From: Planctomycetota bacterium
GTDB taxonomy: Bacteria > Planctomycetota > Planctomycetia > Pirellulales > Pirellulaceae
Reading direction: 5' to 3'
Length of the DNA: 41,142 nucleotides
NCBI GenBank assembly: GCA_018969045.1
Contig: JAGWZB010000005.1
Coordinates: 1 to 41,142 of the forward strand
The notes below the pieces were generated by a model, which saw nothing but the letters and a program-made list of their open reading frames with translations, had not been told where the DNA came from and did no database searches. Made by a program: the position numbers and the translations under genes. Positions 8,381-16,051 of this stretch are shown here, piece by piece. The stretch's first letter is position 1. Each line of letters opens with the position of its first letter.

Positions 8381-9983
8381 GTCGCTCGATGCAGTTGGAC
8401 TTGGGAAACAGCAGCATCGAGTACTCACGCGAGCTAAGCATCTGAGATTCGTGAGCTCGCTGCTGGGCTGCTTGGAGTTCAAGTTGATGCATTTGAACAA
8501 ACTCGTCGATCGCTCGGCGGATCATTCCCTTCAGTTTGACGATCTTTCTATGCCACTGTTTCTTCTGGCCTCGAGGGGGCATCTCAGCAAGAAGCTCTGC
8601 ATGCTCTTTGGCAAGTAATCTGTGTTGTGGATCTTGGTCCAACAGATGCGTTTGTGGTGCGGACCTGATCGTTCGCGAAACACCTTGGAGTTGGATAAGT
8701 TCCTGATGGGCGTCGAACGATGAACGTTTGAGTCGATCTGGAACCGGTAGATGCAAAGTAGCTGTCGCGATTGCATATCCTGGAGGATCGATCCCCAGGA
8801 AACCTCGAATGATCTGGTCGGTCAGTCGGTCGTAGATACCGCCACCGATCCCATGCACGAATCCGTCGGCGAGAAAGCATCTGAGAAAAAGCGTGGTCAT
8901 CAGAGCGCGAGGCCGCAAACAGACACCGTCCTGGGCATGGTCCTCGATAGCGGTTTTCAGCGCACCGGGCCGAGGCTCTAATTGCATGGTCCAAGCGAAC
9001 TGATCGGGGCGAGAACCTGAGGCCAGTTCCCAGCTGGATGTATGGATTCTGGCCCACATTCGATTTCGCGTTGGATCGCTTGAGCGGTAGAGCCAAAAGG
9101 GGAGCTCTAGCCAACGAGCCTGCTGAGCAAGAGCTGCCACGGGTTGTCCTGGGTTGGTGATTTTTTCCTGTGCTCGGTAGGCTTCCAAGGAGTTGTTGTA
9201 GGTGTCGAACAAGGATCCTGCGTGGTGGATGCAAAACTCGACGAAAGCAAACCAAGCATCGGTTTGACAGATCTGGCTCATCGGCAGATCGAAATTTCCG
9301 AGTCCCTGTTGGATTTCCAACAGATGTCGCGCTTGGGAAAAGGCAATGGCAGCATCGTGGAAGCAGTTGGCTTTGGTGACAATCTCAAAGAATTCGCGAG
9401 CCAGTGGTTGAGCCAGATTCAATGCGTTTGCCGACGACTCAATTTCGCTTACAAAGGAGTCGATGCGGGCCTGTTCGATACGATATCGGTGCCATGGAAC
9501 GATCGGGGTTCCCTGTGCGCTAGCGGATCGGATCGGTAGTTGGCAAGAGTTGACCGACAGGTGGTTCACCCCACGGCTTGTGTGAGGGACTTTGATCGAA
9601 ACCGATTTCGGCAAGTCATGATCGATGATTACGTGCAGGCCCAAGGCGGGTGTTTTGTCCTCATTGAGCGATTTGGTCGTCGCATCGATCAGAAAGTTCT
9701 TGTACCACACGCCTGGATGAAAGGCTTCGGGCTGATGTCCGCCTAGGACCCAGAGCATCGAGGGGTCGATGGGCCCGGCATCGAAGTAGCTTTGAGCGTA
9801 AGTCTTGATCGATGCGGTAACTTCGTCGCGAGCCTGGGCGCGTAGATCGATGATCCACTTGGGAATGGACTGCGATTTCCATCGATGAGCGTTCTTGATC
9901 ACCAGATCGCATAACTGGTCATGGTCCGGGATACAGAGATCTTGGTTATCGCTGCGCGGTGCGCGAACGACCGGACTTCTCAC
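8349..9983 (-). CDS. Conserved protein with distant BshC-like features
   Basis: The protein has about 544 residues. The GTG at 9983 is preferred because it overlaps the upstream glycosyltransferase stop as GTGA; another GTG at 9992 adds three residues. An early GGHQPEAFHPGVWYKNF block near residue 85 resembles the GGQQ...GPLYTIHK nucleotide-binding segment of BshC, the cysteine-adding enzyme of bacillithiol synthesis. A central LRPRALMTTLFLR...VHGIGGGIYDRLTD block is very distinctive, and the C-terminal third is helical and charged, as in the BshC coiled coil. A Cys-ligase-like role is therefore possible, but the resemblance is remote and no bshA or bshB is nearby. The partner gene is a GT2 enzyme, not the GT4 BshA, so a bacillithiol role is not supported by context. 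Confidence 0.8.
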   Translation of the reverse strand: MRSPVVRAPRSDNQDLCIPDHDQLCDLVIKNAHRWKSQSIPKWIIDLRAQARDEVTASIKTYAQSYFDAGPIDPSMLWVLGGHQPEAFHPGVWYKNFLIDATTKSLNEDKTPALGLHVIIDHDLPKSVSIKVPHTSRGVNHLSVNSCQLPIRSASAQGTPIVPWHRYRIEQARIDSFVSEIESSANALNLAQPLAREFFEIVTKANCFHDAAIAFSQARHLLEIQQGLGNFDLPMSQICQTDAWFAFVEFCIHHAGSLFDTYNNSLEAYRAQEKITNPGQPVAALAQQARWLELPFWLYRSSDPTRNRMWARIHTSSWELASGSRPDQFAWTMQLEPRPGALKTAIEDHAQDGVCLRPRALMTTLFLRCFLADGFVHGIGGGIYDRLTDQIIRGFLGIDPPGYAIATATLHLPVPDRLKRSSFDAHQELIQLQGVSRTIRSAPQTHLLDQDPQHRLLAKEHAELLAEMPPRGQKKQWHRKIVKLKGMIRRAIDEFVQMHQLELQAAQQRAHESQMLSSREYSMLLFPKSNCIERLKVLASRVRA

Positions 9984-10738
9984 GAGCAGCACTCGATACC
10001 GCAGCCAGCGGGGTAGAGATCCGGGAGCGAGAAACCTCGGTGATGCATCGTAGCGACACTTTCGTCGATGATTTTGTTGTAGTGAGCCAATCGCACACCG
10101 CCGTCATCGAGTGCTCCTCCGAACGATCGGGCCAGATCCAGATAGATCAAAGGGACGGGAACTTCTTTGATGTTCAGCCCGAGCATCGCGGCTTGGGCCC
10201 ACAGTTCCAATGGCATCGCATAGCCATCGACAGTGATCCGAAGTTGTTCCAGGGCACTGACGCGGTAGGCTTTAAACCCGCAGAATGCATCGGTAAGGTT
10301 CCAACCAAAAAGATCATTGATCCGCTTGGTGATCGTACGATTGATCGCGAGGCGTTCGGGTGGAGGTGGCAGGGTGTCACCTTCGAAGGCCTTGAGGTAC
10401 CTAGAGCCCGAGACGATGTCGGCTTTTTGGCAGGCATCGATGAACATTGGAATTCGTTGAGGTTGATGCTGACCATCGCAGTCCAACGTCACCAAGAATT
10501 CATATCCTTCATCGATCGCGTACTGGAAGGCTGTTTTGAGAGCAGCACCGTATCCACGATTTTGTTCATGGTGGATCACGGTGATATCGTTTCGGCTAGC
10601 AAGCAGTTGGCTTGTGCCGTCTTTGGACCCATCATCAACGGCAAGAACATGGGGCGCATAGCGAATTACCTCGTCGAGCACATCATGGACGTGCTTGACT
10701 TCGTTGTAAACCGGAATTGCGGCAAGCCAGCGAGACAT
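9980..10738 (-). CDS. Glycosyltransferase family 2 (dolichol-phosphate-mannose synthase-like)
   Basis: This is a 252-residue soluble GT-A enzyme that would transfer a sugar from a nucleotide donor, possibly to a lipid phosphate. The N-terminus has AAIPVYNE, then VDDGSKDGT (34-42), NRGYGAALKTAF, and the metal-binding LDCDGQHQP (85-93, the DxD-type motif). VSGSRYL and the acceptor-side DAFCGFKAYR follow. This motif set is the DPM1-like branch. No C-terminal membrane helices are present, so it is the short form. It is the first gene of a two-gene unit with the BshC-like protein (GTGA overlap) and has a good sigma70-type promoter about 40 nt upstream. The donor and acceptor cannot be deduced. Confidence 0.92.
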   Translation of the reverse strand: MSRWLAAIPVYNEVKHVHDVLDEVIRYAPHVLAVDDGSKDGTSQLLASRNDITVIHHEQNRGYGAALKTAFQYAIDEGYEFLVTLDCDGQHQPQRIPMFIDACQKADIVSGSRYLKAFEGDTLPPPPERLAINRTITKRINDLFGWNLTDAFCGFKAYRVSALEQLRITVDGYAMPLELWAQAAMLGLNIKEVPVPLIYLDLARSFGGALDDGGVRLAHYNKIIDESVATMHHRGFSLPDLYPAGCGIECCS

Positions 10739-10778
10739 AGTTTTTTACCGATCGGCAGAGGGAATGAAACTCGCGTGC

Positions 10779-10806
10779 ATTGTAGACAGGAGAAAACCCG
10801 GGTCAA
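10779..10806 (-). promoter_or_regulatory. sigma70-type promoter of the glycosyltransferase unit
   Basis: Read on the minus strand, TTGACC (10806-10801) is followed after exactly 16 nt by TACAAT (10784-10779). Both hexamers are 5/6 matches to the consensus. The start of transcription would fall near 10772, about 33 nt before the ATG at 10738. Confidence 0.65.
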
Positions 10807-10825
10807 CAATTAGATGGACCGACCT

Positions 10826-10842
10826 GATCGGCCAAGCCGATC
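10826..10842 (-). terminator. Perfect hairpin just downstream of the anti-sigma gene
   Basis: GATCGGC and GCCGATC (7 bp, 3-nt loop) lie 8 nt past the stop of the gene ending at 10850. No T-run follows, so it may be a weak terminator, an RNA-end stabiliser, or a chance product of the frequent CGATCG words in this genome. Confidence 0.35.
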
Positions 10843-10849
10843 GTGCCGA

Positions 10850-11923
10850 TCATTCCGATCTTAGGGTTGGCAGCAGGTGGCTGGGACCTAAACAGGCATC
10901 GGCTTCACCGATCCCCGGGGCTTGTTTGAGCTCGGCGTTCAGATAAGGGTGGTCGATGGTCGCTAATTGGCCGAGTTTGGGCAGTTTCAGCCACACGACG
11001 CTACCATCGTTGTAAAGCACATTGAGGCCTCTGGTGCCGTGCTGTTGAAACTCTTGATCGGAATCCTGAGCGATCCTCATTTCTCGGAGCTCTAACGGCA
11101 AGCGATCCCCGATCCATGCAACCCGAGCTGGCGATTCGATCGAGGGAGCTTGATAGTTCCCCTCGACGATGGATCCCAAGTTGTAAGAATAGTCGCCACC
11201 TGCGAGCATTCGCCAAACAAAACGCTTGGACTCGGGGGCTTCTAGGAATTGTTGCGAGGTTGGAACATTGACCAAAAGCGAACTCGACGAATCGTTGGGG
11301 CATTGCAACCATCGCATGGATTCAAGCAACTGGTTGTCTTGGAGTCGGATTGAATAGATGCCGGCAAAGGCAAGGGGCCCGGCGGGATCGATTTTCGGTA
11401 GGCGGTGCGAGGGTTGGAACAGAGCGAAGGATCCGAGTGCTGAACCGAGATTTCGAAGATTCTCTGCGCATTCTTGTTGGCGAGCCGACTCACGCCAACG
11501 AAGGATTCCAGGCAGCACCAACGAGAGCACTACGATTCCTGCGGCGATGGTGATCAAGCTATCGAACCAGGCCAAGCGGTTGCTGGGCGACTGGGCCCAT
11601 TGCGGTTCGGTCGCGAAGTGGGAAAAGGAGGCGCGATCTTGCTGACTAAGCGGATCTTGCTGCTGGATCGCAGCCATGGTGGCGTCGACAAGCCCCGAGG
11701 GGACTTGGACGTCTGGATCGCCATGATTTGGATCACCCAAGGGGTCGGCCATGCATTCATCGGCCAGGGGTTCGAGCATCGAACGAAGATCGCGGAGTCT
11801 GAGTCGAAGCGATTCGCTGCACGCCAATGCTTCTTCGACCTGGGCGTTTTCTTGGTCAGAAAGACCGCCAAGGATGAACCCCAGGAGGGTTTCGTCGGAT
11901 GGTACTTGCTGGTCACCACTCAT
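10850..11923 (-). CDS. Probable membrane anti-sigma factor fused to a DUF1559-like domain
   Basis: The protein has 357 residues. The N-terminal 55 residues (DETLLGFILGGLSDQENAQVEEAL...) have the acidic helical pattern of planctomycete anti-sigma domains that clamp ECF factors; no His/Cys zinc motif is present. A Gln/Ser/Asp-rich linker leads to a single transmembrane helix (121-142). The helix exit LPGILRWRESARQQECAENLRNLGSALGSF parallels the helix exit of DUF1559 pilin-like proteins (LPAVQAAREAARR..C..NLKQIGLALHNY). The end H295...LNVLYNDGSVVWL matches the DUF1559 His-x(9-10)-Asp-Gly motif. It lies 59 nt downstream of the ECF sigma gene on the same strand, so it is most likely the cognate anti-sigma factor with an extracytoplasmic sensor domain. 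This role is inferred from context and architecture. Confidence 0.8.
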   Translation of the reverse strand: MSGDQQVPSDETLLGFILGGLSDQENAQVEEALACSESLRLRLRDLRSMLEPLADECMADPLGDPNHGDPDVQVPSGLVDATMAAIQQQDPLSQQDRASFSHFATEPQWAQSPSNRLAWFDSLITIAAGIVVLSLVLPGILRWRESARQQECAENLRNLGSALGSFALFQPSHRLPKIDPAGPLAFAGIYSIRLQDNQLLESMRWLQCPNDSSSSLLVNVPTSQQFLEAPESKRFVWRMLAGGDYSYNLGSIVEGNYQAPSIESPARVAWIGDRLPLELREMRIAQDSDQEFQQHGTRGLNVLYNDGSVVWLKLPKLGQLATIDHPYLNAELKQAPGIGEADACLGPSHLLPTLRSE

Positions 11924-11982
11924 GGCGTTCTAGCAGTGCGCTGGGTTTGAATTGGTAAACAGAAAAGGCTGGTTGCTACAAC

Positions 11983-12666
11983 TCAGCTCTCCTGTTGCAT
12001 ACGCATCCAGATCTCGTTGAGTTTGCGCATCGCGGTAAAAACACGACTTTTCACCGTACCGACTGGAATATCGAGTATTTCAGCGATATCCGCATATTTG
12101 AGGCCTTGATAAAAGGCCAGTTGAATGAGCTGTTGGGTTGATTCGTTGAGTTGACTGACGGCCTCGCGAACTTTGGCGCTGGTTTCGCTTCGGATCGCCA
12201 TTTCGTCTGGGGAAGGACCATGGCTTGCAAGTCGGCTGACCATGGACTCGTCGGACTCGGTGTGCTGGAGCGTGCTGTCGAGGCTCGCCATCTGGTGGCG
12301 TTTGTTCCTCCGCATGAAATCGATCGCTTTGTTGCTTGCGATTGCATAGAGCCATGGCCGAAAGCGTTTTCCGGGTTCGAACTGCTCGATGCGCAGGTGA
12401 ACGCTTAAGAACGTACCTTGAAATACATCTTCAGCGTGCTGGGCGTTTCCTAAGAATCGCCGCAGGAAAGTGTAAAGCTCACGTTCGTAGCGACGCATCA
12501 GGGTTTCGAAATACTCGGGGCGTCTGTCTTTGAGATAAGCATCCACGAGATGTTCATCGGAGCGGTCTGCGAAAACCTCTTGCTCGGCGGTTTGAGGCTC
12601 TTCGGAGCGTCCCAATGCACTTTCGGAAACGGCCTGCATGACGATCGATTTGCGGGTCGTTGGCAT
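11983..12666 (-). CDS. ECF-family RNA polymerase sigma factor
   Basis: This is an alternative sigma factor of 227 residues. Region 2 (about 54-120) includes EDVFQGTFLSVH and FRPWLYAIASNKAIDFMRR, the promoter-melting and -10 contacts. Region 4 (about 168-216) ends in the helix-turn-helix YADIAEILDIPVGTVKSRVFTAMRKL, which reads the -35. A short acidic N-terminal extension of about 40 residues precedes region 2, and the linker between regions is Ser/Asp-rich. There is no region 1 or 3, as expected for ECF factors. It heads a two-gene unit with a probable membrane anti-sigma factor. Its own upstream region carries a GGAACT-N16-CGTC element that fits an ECF promoter, suggesting autoregulation. Confidence 0.95.
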   Translation of the reverse strand: MPTTRKSIVMQAVSESALGRSEEPQTAEQEVFADRSDEHLVDAYLKDRRPEYFETLMRRYERELYTFLRRFLGNAQHAEDVFQGTFLSVHLRIEQFEPGKRFRPWLYAIASNKAIDFMRRNKRHQMASLDSTLQHTESDESMVSRLASHGPSPDEMAIRSETSAKVREAVSQLNESTQQLIQLAFYQGLKYADIAEILDIPVGTVKSRVFTAMRKLNEIWMRMQQES

Positions 12667-12740
12667 CGTTTTGACGTTCTGCTTGAAAAAGGCAAAAAGA
12701 AGGTGGTCGAATAATGGAACCGGGAATTTTTGGGAAATCG

Positions 12741-12755
12741 AACGTCTTGGACGTT
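12741..12755. promoter_or_regulatory. Palindrome AACGTC-TTG-GACGTT over the -10 of the sigma promoter
   Basis: A perfect 6-bp inverted repeat with a 3-nt centre covers the CGTC -10 element and the presumed start site. This is the position expected for an operator, or it could act as a small hairpin at the RNA 5' end. No regulator for it is identified in the window. Confidence 0.4.
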
Positions 12756-12775
12756 TCGTTGATCCTTTTAGTTCC
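12750..12775 (-). promoter_or_regulatory. Candidate ECF-type autoregulated promoter
   Basis: On the minus strand GGAACT (12775-12770) is separated by 16 nt from CGTC (12753-12750), the usual spacing and element type of ECF-sigma promoters. It points at the sigma gene with a predicted leader of about 75 nt. A perfect palindrome overlaps the CGTC element. Confidence 0.5.
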
Positions 12776-12878
12776 GATTCAGTTTATCGCAGCAGGTGCT
12801 AGTTCGTCAAAGATCGGGCTTTGAAAAGGGGCCTGTTTGCAGGGCGGGCCGCGCGGATTTTTCTACAAATCCCAGGAG

Positions 12879-14111
12879 TTAGGGTCTTAGTGCGGCGATC
12901 ATCCTAACAAATTCTTTATCGATTTTATCTAGATCTGCGCCAAAACTCTCTTGGAAATCATCGAGCCTTTGCCGAGCATCCGAAGGGTTCCCGGGCTCTC
13001 GGGATCGAAGTTTCATCAGGTAGCTAACAAATTCCTTGGGTTTTTTCTTGATCAAGTAAAAGGTCAGTCCCCAGGACTCCCCGTAGGCTGCTGCCGAAGT
13101 GTCCCCTTTGCGGAAACGCTCGTCCTGAGTCAGCAGGCTGACTAGGGAATCGGGGGGGCGAGCCCGGTAATATTGGCGAAATTGATCGAGGTTGTAAGCG
13201 TTCACCTTTCCGGCACCGGCCCAACCACTGGAACTGCGGGTATCTGCCGACTCGAAGAAGGTCGCTAGGCCTTCGCTGAGCCACAGCGGGTAGTCACCCA
13301 ACCGCGTTTGCAGGCCGGTGTTGAAGGCGATTTGGTGGCAAGCTTCATGGAGTATCGTCGCGATCTGGCGCTCTGCCTGAGGCCTGGAGAAGATTTCCCC
13401 TAGAAGTTCCTCGCGTTGGACTTTCGCGCCAGGAGGTAGGACTCCTTCGATTCCCGTTAGGTCAAAGGTGGCCAAACGGTTGGTGGTTTGGGTGTAGTAT
13501 CCAAACGTATTTTCGCCCCCTTGGAAATCCCGTTTGGAGTACTCGATGTAATCCTCTTTGTTTCGGAAGATCAGGGCCACCAGACGAAAGCGGGGAGGCT
13601 CTAGTTCGAAACCTTTTTCCTTCCAGAACCTCGCCAAGCCTTTGAACATCTTTTCGTACAGATTGGCATTCCAGCGAGCATAGGTATCGGAGGTGTCGTA
13701 ACAGATGACGAAATGCTCGGTGGTGATCGATTTGGATCCAGGGGGCATGAGCGTCAAGGTTTTGGCAGCGATTTCGCTGGCCTGCATGGGTTTCATCGGC
13801 TCTTGAAGTTCGCTGATTTTTGCGATGCCGGTGCTTGGTGGGATCGCAATCAATTGACCATCGGGGGTCTGGACCAGCATGCCATACTTGGGGTTCTGAG
13901 TGATCAATTCACCCTGAAGCGGCTGTCGATTGGGGTCATCGAATTCGACTTCGATGTGTTTAGCAGTCTTGCTGTTGGCAGCCTTGCTGTGGGTGACCTT
14001 GGCCTGGTCTGCGGTGGGGCGTGGATCTTGGGCCAAGACGTTCCAAACGCCGCAGCAGCAGACGATCCAAAAAAGTGCGCAGGAAAACCGTACGGGGACC
14101 GAGTGCATCAT
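12879..14111 (-). CDS. Secreted DUF1570 gluzincin metallopeptidase-like protein
   Basis: The protein has 410 residues. An N-terminal signal peptide (hydrophobic about 9-27, likely cleavage after VLA) exports it. A small beta domain near 52-95 (VEFDDPNRQPLQGELI...) precedes the peptidase-like domain. The zinc motif is H255-E256-A-C-H259 in TILHEACHQIAFNTGL, and the third ligand is probably E280 in PLWLSEGLATFFE, the gluzincin arrangement typical of DUF1570. C-terminal helices include AYGESWGLTFYLI. The substrate is unknown. The gene begins 18 nt after the stop of the GroES-like gene on the same strand, so they are likely co-transcribed. The ATG at 14111 or the adjacent one at 14108 could be used. 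Confidence 0.88.
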   Translation of the reverse strand: MMHSVPVRFSCALFWIVCCCGVWNVLAQDPRPTADQAKVTHSKAANSKTAKHIEVEFDDPNRQPLQGELITQNPKYGMLVQTPDGQLIAIPPSTGIAKISELQEPMKPMQASEIAAKTLTLMPPGSKSITTEHFVICYDTSDTYARWNANLYEKMFKGLARFWKEKGFELEPPRFRLVALIFRNKEDYIEYSKRDFQGGENTFGYYTQTTNRLATFDLTGIEGVLPPGAKVQREELLGEIFSRPQAERQIATILHEACHQIAFNTGLQTRLGDYPLWLSEGLATFFESADTRSSSGWAGAGKVNAYNLDQFRQYYRARPPDSLVSLLTQDERFRKGDTSAAAYGESWGLTFYLIKKKPKEFVSYLMKLRSREPGNPSDARQRLDDFQESFGADLDKIDKEFVRMIAALRP

Positions 14112-14129
14112 GGCGGGAGTGGCGGGTTG

Positions 14130-14474
14130 CTATTCCGGTTCGGATTCGGAGGACTTCTTAGGTGGGGTCGTTTGTTTACGAAAAACAGCCACGATGTCTT
14201 CGACGGGTACGACATAAAGCTGATTGTCAGGCTCAAAATCGACCGGAATGGCGTTCTTGGGGTGGAAGATGATTTTGTCGTATTGCCGCAGCGGCATGTC
14301 CTGGTCGTGTTCGACTTGGCGACTGATTGTAACGATTCTACCGGTGATCGTTGGGATTTCTGCAGCATCTGGCAGCGCGATTCCCCCTTTGGTTTGCCGC
14401 TTTGGCTCATCCTTCAACACCAGAACTCTAGCTCCGACGGGCTCGATCGTTTCGAAAGTGTTTTTCTTGGTCAT
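14130..14474 (-). CDS. groES: GroES-like co-chaperonin
   Basis: This protein has 114 residues against about 97 for classical GroES. The ATG at 14474 begins MTKKNTFETIEPVGARVLV; the frame is open further upstream, but that part lacks GroES similarity and runs into the divergent rplY promoter region. The GroES core is clear: ARVLVLKDEPKRQT, the mobile loop GGIALPDAAE that docks on GroEL, then GRIVTISRQ and a terminal VVPVEDIVAVF strand. A short Lys/Ser/Glu tail is extra. No groEL gene adjoins it, so this is an orphan copy. The chaperonin partner, if any, is encoded elsewhere. It probably shares a transcript with the secreted DUF1570 protein. Confidence 0.82.
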   Translation of the reverse strand: MTKKNTFETIEPVGARVLVLKDEPKRQTKGGIALPDAAEIPTITGRIVTISRQVEHDQDMPLRQYDKIIFHPKNAIPVDFEPDNQLYVVPVEDIVAVFRKQTTPPKKSSESEPE

Positions 14475-14726
14475 GTCGATAGATGGCTTGGCTAGTGCAA
14501 GGGAGGAACTCAGGGGACGGGTTCCCCTATTATGGTGCGAATCCAAGTCCGTACAGAAGCCTTCGAGAGAAACTTCAGTTTTTTTGGACTTGCAACTCAC
14601 GGTAAAATTGTCATACTCCGAGGCCCAAAACGGGACATAATCCATAGGTTTTTCGCCGACATTCGCTGGTTTAGGGCTATTGTGAGCTTCTAAAAACAGT
14701 GCGTCGGCAGCGGGTTCATTAAGGCC

Positions 14727-15350
14727 ATGATTGAGACCATTGAAGTCAAAAAGCGAGACACAAAAGGATCGCGAGCGATGATCAAGATCCGCGAGAGCGG
14801 TGCGATCCCTGCGATTCTTTACGGGCACGGCGAAGACAATGTCTGCCTGACGGTTTCCCTCGATACCGTCAATAAACTGATCAAACACGGAACCAAACTG
14901 GTGAACCTTCGAGGTGATATCACCGACACGGCGCTGCTGCGAGCAGTCCAATGGAGCTCGATGGGTGATTACATTATCCATGTCGACTTTGCTCGTGTCT
15001 CCCAAACCGAGACCGTGGTCGTGACGGTTCCTGTCCACCTGCACGGCGAAGCCCCCGGTGCTATGTCAGCCGCTGGGCAATTGAGGTTCGTATCCCACGA
15101 ACTATCGATCCGATGCCCTGCAGTGAAAATCCCCGAATTTATCACCTGCGACATCAGCCACCTGCAGATCGGACAAGCCGTCCATGTCAACGAGCTGAAA
15201 CTGCCAGAAGGGGTCACTCCGGTTACCCCAGGCTCGATCGTTGTGGCCCAAGTCATTGCAGCCGCTGGCGCAGACGTTGAAGCAACCGCTCCAACGGCAG
15301 CCGAGCCAGAATTGATCCGAAAAGAGAAAGCAACTGAAGCGGGGGCGTAA
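14727..15350 (+). CDS. rplY: Ribosomal protein bL25, CTC-type
   Basis: This is the 5S-rRNA-binding protein of the large subunit in its long (CTC/TL5) form: 207 residues. An N-terminal L25 domain (KRDTKGSRAMIKIRESGAIPAILYG) is followed by the C-terminal TL5 beta domain (VPVHLHGEAPGAMSAAGQL...CPAVKIPEFITCDISHLQIGQAVHV). The tail is Ala/Glu-rich. AAGG lies just before the ATG at 14727. The stop overlaps the pth start by one base (TAATG), so the two are coupled, as often seen in bacteria. It opens a translation and replication cluster. The promoter lies somewhere in the 252-nt divergent gap to the GroES-like gene, but I could not pick a convincing one. Confidence 0.93.
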   Translation: MIETIEVKKRDTKGSRAMIKIRESGAIPAILYGHGEDNVCLTVSLDTVNKLIKHGTKLVNLRGDITDTALLRAVQWSSMGDYIIHVDFARVSQTETVVVTVPVHLHGEAPGAMSAAGQLRFVSHELSIRCPAVKIPEFITCDISHLQIGQAVHVNELKLPEGVTPVTPGSIVVAQVIAAAGADVEATAPTAAEPELIRKEKATEAGA

Positions 15351-15961
15351 TGTCAAGCTCGACCACCGGGCTAGAGGCGACCAAGTCGGTGGCCCCGAAA
15401 CTAGTGGTTGGACTGGGCAATCCCGGCTCAAAGTACGAGCATACGCGACACAATATTGGATTCGATTGCCTAAACCGACTCCATCAGGCCGTGGGCTTAG
15501 CCCCAGTCCAATCCAAATTTGAATCGCAAATAGCAAAAGGTCGACTAGGACATCATGATGTCGTTCTAGCTTGGCCGATGACCTACATGAATTGCAGTGG
15601 ACGAGCCGTCTCACAGATCGCTCGCTTCTACAAGATTCCTCCAGAATGTATCCTTGTGGTATGCGATGACCTCAGCCTGCCACTTGGGAAATTGCGGTTG
15701 CGAAAAAGTGGTTCCAGCGGTGGACAAAAAGGACTCGATGATGTCCTCAAATCCATGGGAACCCAGGATATTCCGCGACTGCGGATCGGAATCGATGCAA
15801 CCCCCGAGAACCGCGAAACCGTCGACTACGTGCTGAGCAAGTTCTCGAAAAAGGAACGCGAGGTCGTCGATGAATCACTTCAACGAGCCCTGGAAGCCAT
15901 CCAGTGCTGGTTGGGCGAAGGAATCCTTCAGGCAATGAACCGATTCAACGCCACGAAGTAA
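15350..15961 (+). CDS. pth: Peptidyl-tRNA hydrolase
   Basis: This enzyme recycles peptidyl-tRNA dropped from ribosomes by cleaving the peptide-tRNA ester. It has 203 residues, of which the first 15 are an unconserved extension. The family residues are present: N24 in VVGLGNPGSKYEHTRHN, catalytic H34 in TRHNIGF, N81 in PMTYMNCSG, and D106 in VCDDLSLPLGKLRL. SGSSGGQKGL and IPRLRIGI follow, as in the E. coli enzyme. The start overlaps the rplY stop by one base. The rpsF start lies 90 nt downstream. Confidence 0.95.
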   Translation: MSSSTTGLEATKSVAPKLVVGLGNPGSKYEHTRHNIGFDCLNRLHQAVGLAPVQSKFESQIAKGRLGHHDVVLAWPMTYMNCSGRAVSQIARFYKIPPECILVVCDDLSLPLGKLRLRKSGSSGGQKGLDDVLKSMGTQDIPRLRIGIDATPENRETVDYVLSKFSKKEREVVDESLQRALEAIQCWLGEGILQAMNRFNATK

Positions 15962-16038
15962 AAATCAAACCAAATTTTGTCAAACAGTCCAAAACGACAC
16001 ACAACTTCATTAACAAAACACCACTGTTGTCCTAAGCC

Positions 16039-16043
16039 AGGAG
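16039..16043 (+). promoter_or_regulatory. Ribosome binding site that decides the TTG start of rpsF
   Basis: AGGAG sits 8 nt before TTG at 16052. The preceding in-frame codons look like untranslated A/C-rich leader rather than S6 sequence. Confidence 0.7.
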
Positions 16044-16051
16044 TAGTCACG

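Noticed and set aside
8584-9255. 223-residue minus-strand frame inside the BshC-like gene
   Set aside because: Ser/Arg/Cys-rich frameshifted copy of a well-supported gene; no domain.
9959-10813. 284-residue open frame opposite the glycosyltransferase
   Set aside because: It is an exact shadow of the GT2 gene; the minus strand carries all GT2 motifs and a promoter, while this frame has no recognisable domain.
13713-14495. 260-residue plus-strand frame, Gly/Phe/Asp-rich
   Set aside because: It runs antisense to the DUF1570 and GroES-like genes, has low-complexity composition typical of a shadow, and has no ribosome site.
14608-14641. TTGTCA and CATAAT upstream of rplY as a promoter
   Set aside because: The 22-nt spacer is too long for a sigma70 promoter.
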